Positions 10,508 through 22,592 of a stretch of 64,000 nucleotides of DNA are shown here, piece by piece. Below the pieces are notes generated by a model. It was given only the letters and a program-made list of their open reading frames with translations, made no database searches and had not been told where the DNA came from. The translations under genes were made by a program, and so were the position numbers. How positions within the stretch are numbered: position 1 is the first letter of the stretch; each line of letters opens with the position of its first letter. Origin of the DNA: Dallia pectoralis (taxonomy: Eukaryota > Chordata > Actinopteri > Esociformes > Umbridae); the NCBI GenBank assembly GCA_029465975.1, contig CM055755.1, forward strand, positions 9,913,304 through 9,977,303, written 5' to 3'.

Positions 10508-13500
10508 ACCAGTATACTCCTCAGAATAGCTTCTCTGTACACTCCGACAAACAGCAAAACACGAGGACAATGTGCATTGGTAGGAGAAAAGAGCTGGATG
10601 CAATAAGTCATATATTGGCTAGGTTTTCTGGTCATTTAGTTGTATGGGCTTTAGACTGTAGAATAGTTACTATAATCATTGAGCCGTATGGTGTCTAGAC
10701 TAGATTACCTGCGTATGAAGATTGCTGTTTTGTAATTACTGGGATATAAAGGCTGTTTCATGACAACATTTGTCATTAAGGATCGCTTTGACAAAAAACG
10801 GGGGACTGCTCCGACAACAAAACAGATATGTTGTCTGCCTCTTATAGCATGTAAGCGTGCCACGACGAGTCCTTTCTGCAGGCAAATGTACACTCGGACC
10901 AGGGCTTTCGACTCAACGTATTATCTGAGGAGGTTTGGGGGGGGGGTGGTCTGGGTTCGTCTGGGAAAGCGCCTTCCTGAGGAGCTCTAGGAAGACCGGA
11001 GAAAAGCCAGAAGCTCTGCTTTGTAGGTTAAGAGCTTCCCGAACATCTCAGTCGTGACGACCACCCACCCATTTGATTAGACACAGACATTAAGTGAACT
11101 TATGGTTTTACATGTATTTTTTTAATTGAGTTTTCAACTGAGGTAAATTAAAGTGGAAAGAAATGAAACGTGACTGGGTTATGGTGAAATGCGTGTGCGT
11201 GGCGGGCAAATGTTAGTCACATTGAGGACCTCCAATTAGTTCCACGTTGATTCAGCTTCGTCACACAGCATTTGTCGGTTGAATTAATGTCGATTTAATT
11301 AGCTTTTAATTTCACAATACCATTTACTGTACCTCCCTTCAGATTTGCTTCTGACCATGAGAAATGATGAGTAAGATGGGTTTCAGTATGCAATGTTTTT
11401 CATCACACGCACTTTAATTTTAACCGTACCCACTTAACTATAGACACAACTTGTATTTCCTTTAATGTTAGACGTGTAATATGTTTTGCCAGACATTTCA
11501 TCCAATTAAATACCAACTTATTGAACAGCATTAACGCATACCGACCAATGATCAGGCTCTTTAGTCAAAGTGGTAGAAATCATCTCTGCATATAGTGATA
11601 TTTATTCACTGTAGCGGGCGTACTAAATAATAGACACTGCACTGATCATCTCAACAGGAAGAGATGTTGGAGGTGCATAAGGAAAATTCATAAACCTGTG
11701 GACGCGATAATTCATTCTGGTCCAAAACGAACCGAAGGTGATGAGGTCATAATCTACTATTTCCTCATTTCCTTGTGCGTATGTGTGTGTGTGTGTGTCT
11801 GTGTTTCTGGGTGTGTGTTCCACATGCTTGACCCACAGTGGTATTTATGGCAGCACTCGCTATTGGAGTGGCAAAAGGCCTGCAGTGGTTTAGATTGAAC
11901 AGGAGAGGAGAGATTAAACACAGAGCAGAGAGAACAGAGACCTGACCACCATTACGCCATAAATACTGCAGTATCCATCATCTATCCCGTTACCTCTTAT
12001 ATCTTCAAAACGCACACAACTGAGAGCACATGCATGCCTCTTCCAGAGTCGAAGCGCTGCAAATCCAATACAATCGCAGACAAATCCCATGAAACGTCAT
12101 CCTCAATTCAAACCTGCCTGCTATTTCCGTTACGCGTCTAGACCTCGACTGGTTGGAAGAACATTGCGACTTCGCCCTAAAGCTCCTTCTGCTCTCTCTC
12201 TCTCTCTCTCTACTCGTTTTTCTGACAAAAACAATAAAGTTTTCATGAACTTAAAGCGTGTGTCATTTCCCAGAGTGCCCCTGAAATATGACCTCACTCC
12301 TCTAACATACTGGCTCGTATTCTCCCTCTATATGGGCCAGCAGCAACTTACTATCCCAGCTCTCTTCTTCTGCCTCAGCCTCCCTCCCTCTGGCTTCCCC
12401 CCCCCTTCTCAATTCCCCCTGTCTTGAATGGCCGCATGTGTTGTGTTTATCACTATGACTTCGCACAGACGTAAACTAGATGAAAGGGTTTTGTGAGTGT
12501 GTGTGTGTGTGTGTGTGTGCGTGTGCGTGTGTGTGTGTGTGTGAGTGTGTGATCCCATATTCTAGCTTGCACTGAATCTTCCATTCCCATCACAGTGTGT
12601 CAGAGCAGTTAAGCTGAAGAGGTTCCCACCCGTATACGTTTGCGTCCAAGTGTCTGTTTCTAAGAGAGATTCTCTCCATTCTCAAATAAAAACGCTCCTT
12701 GGGGATCTTTTAGGGGTTTTTACAATTTCAATAATGGGCCACGGCCGCCGGGGAATCAGTCAAATGATTTTCTGAACATTTATGAACCGTTCCAACTTGT
12801 TTTATGATACGTTGGATTCTCCCATAGGTTTCATTAAGAACCCTTAAAATATCTTCTACAAGCCTTTTCTGTTAGACAGAAGGGTGTGTTTTGGATTGGA
12901 GCTTAGGATATGTGTGCCCTAATGCCTTCAACCGAGAAAACAAATATTGAAGAAGAAAATACTCTTGAGACATTTGCCAACGCGCACACACAAAATTTGT
13001 GCGCACACAAATCGCACACGAATACGCACACAAGCGGTCACATGCATGTGTCTGCTTTCTATCGCGTTGACCCACACAGTTTCTCACCCATCTCCGAAAT
13101 AGCTCAGTCATGCACGGATCCAGACATCTTATAGTCATGTGTGAGAGAACCGCATTTCACAAAGGCAATCTTAAAGACAAAATCAAACGGTCCATTCACT
13201 GGAAATCAGTGAGCCGAGAGTAGCCTCTTACAAACGGCCTGAGAGGCTGACAGCGGTCCATGGAATGATAATCCAAAGCTGAAAACAAGAAGAGGGAAGG
13301 GTATAAGAAATGACACGTACGTCAGGATGTTCTCCATGTTTTGTCGTCTGGATGACTAGCTAACCTGCCTGGCTGAGAGGGGCTGAGAAGGGCTCTGGGG
13401 ATGGCTGAGCCAACTGGGCTGTTGAGCCCATTAAATCACCAGCGAGACACGTTCCCATTCCTACTCACTGACTACCGGTCACAGCCCCAACATGACACTT

Positions 13501-13980
13501 ACTGTCCACCCGCTTTGTGGGTTTCCTCCACAGAACCAGAGTGAGTTATAGAGACCGACGACGAGAAAGGGAAAGTACATGACAGAGAAGAGACAAATGG
13601 AGTGGAGAGAAAAGGTGACATATTGACATTCGTGTCCAGTCCCAGTGTCCCCTGAACCGTCGCCATGACGTTGCATTCCTAGCAACCGTCGTCAATCGCT
13701 CCAGCAAACAAACAGCCAGACAGTCCGTCCGTCTGACCAATCAATACTGACTTTTTCACAATCTTGCAGATTGCCGCTGCTTTTCCACAGATCGATTGGT
13801 GGGCCTTAACCATTTCCAACATTCAGGAGAGCCAGTGCCTGAGGGAACATATACTGCAGTAACAACAGCTCTGACAGATTCATGTGGCTGTAGCACCCCA
13901 CTCAGTGACATTATTACTTTGCCATGAAGAGTGTTGCCTCGCAGAGGATAGTGAAACATTGGCGCATTGACTACTAATGC
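10503..13980. other. No gene recognised; TG microsatellites
   Basis: No coding exon or transposon core is apparent. Simple repeats are a TG tract at 11,778-11,798 and a longer interrupted TG tract at 12,496-12,551. A C-rich run lies at 12,397-12,406. Open frames here are short and overlap each other on opposite strands without supporting features. Confidence 0.4.
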
Positions 13981-14205
13981 TGTCAGCCAATGGCTACCTG
14001 GACTGCTATTGTCAGCCAATGGCTACTCGGACTGCTATTGTCAGCCAATGACTACCCAGATTGCTATTGTCAGCCAATGGCTACCTGGACTGCTATTGTC
14101 AGCCAATGGCTACCTGGACAGCTATTGTCAGCCAATGGCTGCCTGGATTGCTATTGTCAGCCAATGGCTAACTGGATTGCTTTTGTCAGCCATGGCTATA
14201 CCTGG
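13981..14205. repeat. 29-bp minisatellite carrying a CCAAT motif in each unit
   Basis: About eight copies of a 29-bp unit built on TGTCAGCCAATGGCTAC followed by CTGGACTGCTAT. Every unit contains CAGCCAATGG (or CAGCCAATGA), a good match to the NF-Y/CCAAT-box consensus. Units vary by single bases, and the last one has a deletion (CAGCCATGGC). Confidence 0.93.
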
Positions 14206-15985
14206 ACAGCAAGCTACCTTTTCTAGTGTGCATCTTTTGTATTCCATACCTTTAACAGTGTAAATAGACATCAAACGTGGCAGCAGCTGCTATCTGAGAT
14301 AACTTGGAGCATTTTAGCTACAGATCCCCCCTGTTGTTCACTTCAATGTGAATAGAATGAACTGTTGGATGTGGAATTTAGACGTTTGAGCTGTGGCGTA
14401 GAAGGTCAATGGACTCTTTCTGTTCTCTGCCTGATTAACTAGCTGCCAAACGCAAACGTATTGCTAGATAAAGTTGTAATGATACTCTCCACAAATAAAC
14501 AAATATCAGTCTGTTTGCCAGTCAGCAGGTTTTCTTGACAATAACTCCTTTTGATCATTTGTGCACATTGCAGGTTCAGATAAACGGTTAGCTAGAATGC
14601 TACTTACTCTGACCACATGCAGTGTGCTTGTCTACCATACACCATGCCAATGAGACGCCATTTGTTTGGGTCTTTGCTCGTAAAAACATGTCATATATAG
14701 TTTAGTAATTAGTGGTTCTATTGAAATTAGACAACGGATCAGATTTGGATTTTTGAGACAAAAAGAGCCTTGGTTAAGACCCAAAAGCTACTCAAAAACG
14801 CCCAAAATTATCTTTATTAAGAATCGAAGCTTTTAATTTTTAGGTCTTCTTTGATGAAGAATAATGCTTTGTTGCAGTTGCAATAAGCAAAACCAAGTAC
14901 GTTTTGTTGTGCATTTTAATGCGGTCAAGACTAAAACACACCGTTACCTCATCTTCTTCCAGTTCATCAGCACCTGTACCACATTAACCTAGTTCTGGTG
15001 TGACCGTTTGTTATTCTAGAAGTACCCGCAGATCTACTGAATATTACAGGTGGGAATGTTTCTCTTCTCTTAGGGTGCCAGTGCTCCAAAAATAGCTGAA
15101 CGTTGACAAAAGAATGTTAGTTATACTGCTACTTTAAAAAAAATCAAGGTCAGCACCTAATCTCATGCAAGCTACAAGATATAGAGAGAGATGGAGAGCA
15201 AGAGACCACGTGATAATGTAACGTACAGACAATATCAGCACATTTTCATTAAACATTGATTTTGCCGTTTTAATTTGATTCTCGACATTGACAATAACAG
15301 CATTTTTTTTATTAAAATTTGCTTTTCCTTTTGACTGAACACTATGCATATTGTTACAATTTTGTTTATCGATGAGATTTGGCAACATTCGGTTTGTCCT
15401 CAGGACAATAGCGCAATTTGAATGCGAGAGACAAAAACGGTGTGACCAAGGACGAGAGAGTGAAAATACATTGTGAGAAGATTCACAGTCATGTAACATG
15501 CAACCGAATACATCTCTAAATAACACGAAAACCAGTGTGTGTCCACAGATATCCCACATGACTTCATGCTGTTACCATGAGGTCTATTCGGCTGTTTTGT
15601 GTGCTGCAGTTTTTGCCTGAAGTCCCAGCAGTCAAGCAGGACAGCTTTAGCCCCGGGCTCAGTTTAGCTCTAGTAGGCTATCTTCTCCTCCTCCATTCGT
15701 TATTAATGCAGAGGGGATGAATAAATGAACGAGGTGGATGTGTCTCAGACTTTACCTGTCTATCCGTAAACCTGTCTCACCAGTTTCCGTGACCCTAATG
15801 GTCACCGTATCAACAGCTTTCAAAGCGGATGTCGGGGTAGTTTTTGTGTGGTTCATTATGAAAATGAATCAGGACAAATTATTTTAAAATGTTTTAATTG
15901 GCTACGCTGACAATATAATTCATATTAAAGATCAAAAAGCACTTTTTTCATTTTCTTTGGATTTCAAAAGCAGAATGGGCCTGTG
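14206..15985. other. No gene recognised
   Basis: AT-rich intergenic sequence. A 141-codon open frame on the minus strand (15,134-15,559) has no recognisable domain, an ordinary AT-rich composition and no splice context, and is probably chance. Confidence 0.4.
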
Positions 15986-15989
15986 AGTA

Positions 15990-17607
15990 CGCAGTGGCAA
16001 GGACAAGTATGTGAACCCCATGGAATTGACTGGTTCTCTGCAGTAAGTTGCCAAAAAATGTCATCTGATTCACAACAACAGACAAACACAATGTGCTTAA
16101 GCTGATAACATAAACACAATTCATATTTCTTGTGTCTTTATTGAACACACCTCTTAAACATTCACAGAGCTGGAGTAAATAAGTAAGTGTAGGGTGCAAT
16201 GTGGAGGAAGATCACATTTGTGGAGTTTTTTTTTCAATAAAGCAAACACACAACTACGAACGGAAAATGCATGAACTGTGAATGAAACAATATTGTGCAT
16301 AGACGGCGACTTTTTACAAATACAAACACAGCTAACAATAAACAAACACTCACCTACAACGACAGTAATTTTGAAATATTATCCAGCAAAGTGGTGACAT
16401 TTCCCAGTGACTAAAATACCCCAACAAATTAGCAAATCCACCCCTGCTGTGTGCATTAGCAAAACAACTCACCGATAAATAGGAAGTGCACCCCACTAAA
16501 CACCCCGTGTGGAACCAACTCTAGACATAGACATGATTACATAATGAAGCTAATTGGAGTAAGTAGCTTGCACAACTGGAATCCAATTAATTAAATACGT
16601 TTGGAGGTGTCGGCTACTTTGTTTGATTAACGACACTCAAGCATGTTAAGATTGCTGTTTGTACGAACCATCACCAGATGTGAACCATGCCTTGCAAAAA
16701 GGATGAATCCTCAATAATGTAAAAGAGAGTGGCTGATTTGAGTAAGGCTGGAAAGGGATAAAACACAATTTCAATGTGTTTAGGCATCCATCAATTTACA
16801 GTCAGACAAATTGTCTATAAACAAAGACCAATTAGTACTGTGATTACTCGTTCTAGAAGTGGGCGCCCAGCTATGATGAATCCTCAATAAAGTTAAGAAG
16901 AACCCATGAGTAACAGCTGAAAGCTTGAAGACATCACTGGAACTGGCGAACCTCCCTGTCAATGAGTATACCATACGTGCGTCCTTGAACAGGCGAACTG
17001 TTCATAGCAGAAGTCCACAGAGGTAGCTACTGCTCACCCAAAACAACTATGCAGCGCGCCTGAAGTTTGCACAAGAGCACATTGGCAAACCACAATGCTA
17101 CGGAGAAAATGTTTTGTGGACTGATGAAACTAAAGTCAAATTGTTTCGGAAGAAAACTCACCGCTATGTATGGCACAAAAAGGGCACCGCTTGCCGACAT
17201 CAAAATATAAACCCAACTGTGAAGTATGGTGGAGGGAGCATCATGACTTTGGGTTGATTCGCTGCCTCAGGGCCGGGACCACTTATAATCAAGGGGAAAA
17301 TTAGGTTGCAAGTTTACCAAAATATCCTGCAGGACAATATGGCTGTCCACCAGCTGAAGGTTGGTAGATGTTGGGTGATGCAGCCGGACAATGACCCTAT
17401 TTACTCAGAGTAAATCCAGCTGGCTTCAGAAAAAAAATGCCTTTCAAAAATGGTCCAGTCAGAGCCCAGACCGTAGAATTGTTTGTATGTTATCAGCTTG
17501 TGTATGTCTATTGATTATGACTTAGATGAGGATCAGATCAAATCTTAGGGCAAACTGCAGAACATCGGTTTGTTCCAAGCGGTTCACATACTTTTTTTGC
17601 CACTGTA
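15990..17607 (+). mobile_element. Tc1-like DNA transposon, inactive
   Basis: A 1.6-kb element of usual Tc1 length. The left end reads CAGTGGCAAGGACAAGTATG (15,992) and the right end is its near reverse complement (CATACTTTTTTTGCCACTG, ending 17,605), with TA at the borders. The plus strand keeps transposase remnants in several frames, including the catalytic block FVDE-type WTDETKVKLF (starting about 17,117) and a later KYGGGSIMTLG block that is followed by an in-frame stop (the expected W codon after LG has become TGA). Frameshifts and stops make it dead. It could supply terminal inverted repeats but not transposase. Confidence 0.9.
16680..17500 (+). pseudogene. Tc1-like transposase pseudogene
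   Basis: Decayed transposase inside the Tc1-like element. The N-terminal helix-turn-helix region survives as fragments (a serine/arginine stretch followed by GRP-like codons near 16,860). The first catalytic aspartate is in the WTDET motif at about 17,117-17,131. The second catalytic region follows GGGSIM at about 17,227. Several frame changes and stop codons separate these blocks. Confidence 0.75.
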
Positions 17608-18642
17608 TATAAACTACTGGACACGATGCACAGCACGTTTTATTCCGACCGGTACCCTTTGCTGCGTAAAAAGACGGCAATATTCTTCTCTCTCCAGGAT
17701 CCAGAGAACTGAGATGATTGGCTATTGATATTGAGCGGACAACTCATTTGTGAGTGTTCTTTTAGAGACATTCCATTTCAAAACACTATACAAATCATCA
17801 AGCGGAAACAGAGAGCAATTCAGCCCTGATGACGGGTGTTCATTTTCTCAATCAATCAGCTCCATTATCTGTGACTCTCAACAAACAGAACCGTTTGATT
17901 GTATTTTCAAGGACCTGGGCATCACCATTTGTTTGAACTGCATTTATTTTGGGAGGAACGTAGAGTTGTCACACCTGTTACACAAACACATTTGTTTATT
18001 CAGATAGTGGAGTTTAGAACATACATTGGTGTTTCTGGCTGTCAAAAACAACATAGAGCCGTGTCAAAGTCAATGTATTTTATTTGTCAAATGAACCTAA
18101 TAACAGAGTGACGTTGGTATATATATTCCTCGCAATGTGAAGGAGGCACAAAGGCGGATAGCTGAACAAATACTGGTGACTGAATGACTACACCTGTACT
18201 CTCTAGTTATAAGGTAACCTAAGCCAAGAGCTACCTAAATACAAACAATGTATTAATATCCCGACCAGAGATGCATATACTGTAGACTACTGTTACTAGG
18301 GTGGCCAATAGAACGCTAATAAATTCACCCATGCTAACAGCGCCGTCTCTAGATAGCCTATTACGCTGGAACGCATGCGCGTGCCCATAGCAAACGTATT
18401 GAAAACAACCGCCACTAAGCCGCTTCGAACCTAACAATAAGCTAAATGTCCCACTTCCGCATAATGGCACCAAAACAGGTCGGCTTTTTTATTTTGCTAC
18501 TATAAGCTCATTTGATGACGAAATCGAAAAATAACAACTGTTCTATGTAGTAAACATCTGGTCGTTTACGGTATCAAGTGCGCTTACATTTGCATTAGGA
18601 AAATGATATTTCAGACTATTTCTTGTATAACGCTTGATGACA
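17608..18642. other. No gene recognised
   Basis: Intergenic sequence. Short open frames around 17,750-18,110 have no domain or splice support. Confidence 0.4.
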
Positions 18643-19195
18643 TGGAAGCCCGCTAAACTGTTATATCTTATTAAAAAGCCGAGGTTCTGCTGAATAAAAT
18701 GATGCCTGACTTGAAAAGATTTGGAAATATACATTTTGAGTAATTTGCCTCTGAAGCTCACCATGCCCCGACATAGGAAATGAATGGGCAGAGCTCAGAG
18801 TTCTAAACAGACCCACGTTTTCTTGTCTAGTATTTGCTGACATGAGGCAAATTACTCAAAATGTATATTTCAAGATCTTTTCAAGTCGGGCATCATTTTA
18901 TTCAGCAGAACCTCAGCTTTTCAATAACATATAGCAGTTTAGCGGGCTTCCATGGGATCACACACAAAAGTTATAAAAACCGATTCTCTTATTGGAACTC
19001 TGAGCTCGGCCCATTGGTTTCCTATGGCGAGGGGAGTGATGCCGGTCTTTAGAGGCAAATTACTCAAAATGTATATTTCCAGATCTTTTCAAGTCGGGCA
19101 TCATTTTATTCAGCAGAACCTCAGCTTTTCAATAACATATAGCAGTTTAGCGGGCTTCCATGTCAGCACACACTAGACAAGAAAACGTGGGTCTG
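18643..19195. repeat. Fold-back repeat with three arms
   Basis: A segment of about 110 bp containing GCAAATTACTCAAAATGTAT and GTTTAGCGGGCTTCCATG occurs twice in plus orientation (about 18,846-18,954 and 19,052-19,162) and once inverted (18,643-18,753). The inverted pairing extends further: 18,754-18,807 is complementary to 18,989-19,051, and the ACCCACGTTTTCTTGTCTAGT at 18,811 is complementary to the segment near 19,170-19,190. No transposase is present. It may be a fold-back or MITE-like element, or a local inverted duplication. Confidence 0.85.
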
Positions 19196-19245
19196 ATCTG
19201 GAAATATTTTTTTCTCCCTTTTTTATGAACCCAGACCCCCCTAAC

Positions 19246-19348
19246 CAAACACTAGTAGGGTTGTTTACCAAATACTAGTAGGGTTGTTTACCAAACACTA
19301 GTAGGGTTGTTTACCAAACACTAGTAGGGTTGTTTACCAAACACTAGT
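19246..19348. repeat. 23-bp minisatellite
   Basis: About four and a half copies of a 23-bp unit, CCAAACACTAGTAGGGTTGT plus TTA, with one C-to-T variant, followed by a run of T. Confidence 0.93.
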
Positions 19349-19799
19349 TTTTTTTTTTTGCCTATCGGTTGTGGGGTTTGTTTTGTCTTGTCCCTCACAG
19401 GCTTATCAAAGCTCGCCCTGGCTCTGTTGTCCTGCTAAGTAAAAAGTGACACGTATGATGGGGAAGTATAAACCAGTAAATAAAAATAAATGAGTACATA
19501 TTAACTGAGAATATTTCAACTTGTGCTAAACTCCTGTCCATTGTACTATCTTCTCTTTTTTCAGAGGTCACGGTGATAGGATAGGGTGTAAAGGCCCAGG
19601 AAAGACATTTGAAGCCGGTGTGAAGCAAACCTTGCCCCCCACCATGAATTATTACTGCTAATTTAATGTAAACTTTTGAGGCTTTCCCTTTTTAAAGAAG
19701 GCTACATGATGAGTCCATGTTTATTCTATACTTATGTCTGTTAAGGATAATTAGGCCTGATTACTCAGATTAGATTCCCTAACTATATTTTTTGTGGTA

Positions 19800-20118
19800 G
19801 CATCGTCTATTGGCCGGGGCAGGATGGAGCAAATGGCAAACCTTACTTCATACCAATACTCCTCCCTAACTTTCATCATCAGTTCCCTCATTCTCCTAAT
19901 AATGTCATAAGGAGAACCCCGGTAACTACGTTGTTCGTTCCAATGTGAATTACCAGCAACAATGGACCACTCACACCACGAAAGTGGTACAATTGCTGGT
20001 ACGTGGCCCTCTCCAGAGTGGTTCCAGGGTGCACCCAAAAGTGTGCGTGTGGAAAAGCATGCTCCATGCCTTTCAGCATGGAGTCTGCGAGGACACACAC
20101 ACTAAGGCCTGCTGTGAT
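19800..20118 (-). pseudogene. LINE ORF1-like esterase (SGNH) fragment
   Basis: In two adjoining minus-strand frames one reads DSMLKGMEHAFP, then LLVIHIGTNNV, then after a frameshift SPYDIIRRMRELMMKVREEY and ICSILPRP. The order GDSML-like, HIGTNN and SILPRP is that of the SGNH-esterase-like domain seen in ORF1 of fish L2/CR1-type LINEs. The frameshift near 19,940 and the absence of flanking domains make it a dead fragment. A host SGNH hydrolase fragment is the alternative. Confidence 0.6.
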
Positions 20119-21050
20119 GAGAAAACATGAAGATCATTAAAATGTTATTCGTCAAAAAATAACATATTTTAGCATTTTCAAAAACAAATATTCGGCAAAT
20201 ATTGGGCTACCCACCACTGGAACCTCTGGACGATACCCTCCCACGCCAAGCCTCACGGAATGGCCGGGGGACGCACGGTGCAAATCGCTGGCATTGCATG
20301 GTTATGATTATAAAGAAAGTTATGGAAGGTCGGCGAGTGGTATTTATAGAAGTATTTTAAATGCCCAACCCCCCCCCCCAAAAATAAAACACGCCTACAA
20401 CTTTCATAGCAAAAAGCTGAGTAACTGTGATAACATACGGGATATTACAATTAAGAAGCATACCAAGAGCATTACGGCGTAGCCTTTACGCTAACTCCCC
20501 GATAGCAAATCAAACACCGTTACTGCTCTTACTGACCATTTCTGGGTACTGTGCTATATGTCTGTAGTTCCCACATCTATACGGCGCGTTGTTGATTCGC
20601 TAATTTCACTGTCTAGTATGGGTCTAGTATGGGTATTGTGACGAGTAACAATCGCTTAGATTTAGAATATTAGGACCGTGTTCTGAAGCAGTTTTGGTGC
20701 CACAGCGCTCAATAGAATTGATAGGAAGAGCCAGGGTGAAAAAGCACCCTAAAATTGGCTTGTTTTCTCGCGATTTCTTTAAAACTACGGCAAGCAGCTT
20801 GGATATAAGGTAATATTATGAAACCTGCCTTCAAGACGAACACAACGATATACGTTTCATTCGGAAAAAGCATTGTTACATTTTTCACTTGGCCACCCTA
20901 CTGTTACACTACTGTGTGGAATGCCTACCTTGCTGTGGCCCGTGCTGCACTGGACCTCTCGGACGACGCGATGGTCCACCTAATTCAATTTAAAAAAAAC
21001 TCTGACATCCCCTTTTATGTTGAGTTGCTGGGGTAATGGTGAAGGTTCAA
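20119..21050. other. No gene recognised
   Basis: Intergenic sequence with a C-run at 20,370-20,380. Nothing further is supported. Confidence 0.4.
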
Positions 21051-21056
21051 ATAATC

Positions 21057-21750
21057 TGGATCTGAGACCAGACAGACAGAACCCAGGCTGGATCTAAGGC
21101 CAAACAGACAGAACCCAGGCTGGATCTGAGATCAGACCGACAGAACCAAGGCTGGATCTAAGGCCAAACAGACAGAACCCAGGCTGGATCAGAGACCAGA
21201 CAGACAGAACCCAGGCTGGATCAGAGACCAGACAGACAGACAGACCCCAGGCTGGATCAGAGACCAGACAGACCCCAGGCTGGATCAGAGACCAGACAGA
21301 CCCCAGGCTGGATCAGAGGCCAGACAGACCCCAGGCTGGATCAGAGACCAGACAGACCCCAGGCTGGATCAGAGACCAGACAGACCCCAGGCTGGATCAG
21401 AGGCCAGACAGACCCCAGGCTGGATCAGAGACCAGACAGACCCCAGGCTGGATCAGAGACCAGACAGACCCCAGGCTGGATCAGAGGCCAGACAGACCCC
21501 AGGCTGGATCAGAGACCAGACAGACCCCAGGCTGGATCAGAGACCAGACAGACCCCAGGCTGGATCAGAGACCAGACAGACCCCAGGCTGGATCAGAGAC
21601 CAGACAGACCCCAGGCTGGATCAGAGGCCAGACAGACCCCAGGCTGGAACAGAGGCCAAACAGACAGAGTCACAGGCTGGATCTAAGACCAGTCGAACAG
21701 AACCCAGGCTGGATCTAAGACCAGTCGAACAGAACCCAGGCAGCATCTGA
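21057..21750. repeat. 28-bp minisatellite with 84-bp higher-order pattern
   Basis: Tandem units of 28 bp (ACCAGACAGACCCCAGGCTG plus GATCAGAG). In the central part, units ending GAGACC, GAGACC and GAGGCC follow one another in a repeating order of three, giving an 84-bp higher-order unit. The outer units are longer (an added CAGA) and more diverged. No ORF function is implied. Confidence 0.95.
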
Positions 21751-22448
21751 GAACAGACAGACAACATTTTTAGTTGGTCTAACAAATGTGTGGAAACAGA
21801 CAGACAAAGAGGTGATTTTTTTACTGATCATTTGCATAAGCCTTAAGAGTACAGCAAACATTAAATGTTTGACCTGAATGTCCAAAATATCCTGAATGAC
21901 ACCGTTTGTGTCTGTGTCTTTGCTTGTGTGACCTAAAAGTCAAAACATTTGACTTCAACATATGGAATAGGTTTCACTGCCTCCTAATGTTTGAACGCGC
22001 TTTGTGTGTTTTCATATTCGACGCCTCTGTGCATGTTTGGGTCATCTGTGTTTATGTTGGTGTGGGCTCCTGTGTGCAGTGAAGTGTGCACTGTGTACAT
22101 TGATAATCGGTGTATGTTTGCTTGGTAATTTCAGCAGTGTAATTGACTAGCGCACTGGTGTTATACCAGGTTATGGGAGCCCAAATGAACACCCGATCTG
22201 AAAACGTCAATTAGAACAGCGAGACTTACTTAAGACTGAGTCAATTTTACGCTGCTGTGCACGAAAGTTTCATGTAGTCTTCAGTTACGCTGAAGGCTGG
22301 TTAGATCGCATATAACAGCTCTTTCAGAATTTTCCCTCGCTAAATTGGCTAAAATAATTACACAAATAATACAGACAATAAATTATTGTGTGTTTATTTA
22401 CCCCCTTTGCCATGACACACCTGACTGAGTTGTTTACCACCTGTAAAG
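21751..22448. other. No gene recognised
   Basis: TG-rich and AT-rich intergenic sequence between the minisatellite and an LTR fragment. Confidence 0.4.
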
Positions 22449-22592
22449 GTGCTGGACAGGGAGGGAGAGAGGAGCCAAACGGAGGAAAATGCTAGTTTAA
22501 AAGAGCGAGACGCCAAGCCAGAGAAGCACTTCAAACAAATATGGAACAACAATTAGTAAAAACTATACATGAGATTAACTACGCGATTGCAA
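22449..22592 (-). mobile_element. LTR fragment, left piece
   Basis: The sequence GTGCTGGACAGGGAGGGAGA and what follows recurs at 23,900, and its end (ATACATGAGATTAACTACGC plus GATTGCAA) recurs at 24,089-24,116. Compared with that copy it lacks two internal stretches. It abuts the partial duplicon copy at 22,593, so this duplicon copy seems to sit between two pieces of related LTR sequence. Confidence 0.65.

Noticed and set aside
10129..10698. A 189-codon plus-strand ORF
   Set aside because: It is held open by the TC and CA microsatellites (long runs of SLSLSL and THTHTH) and has no other support.
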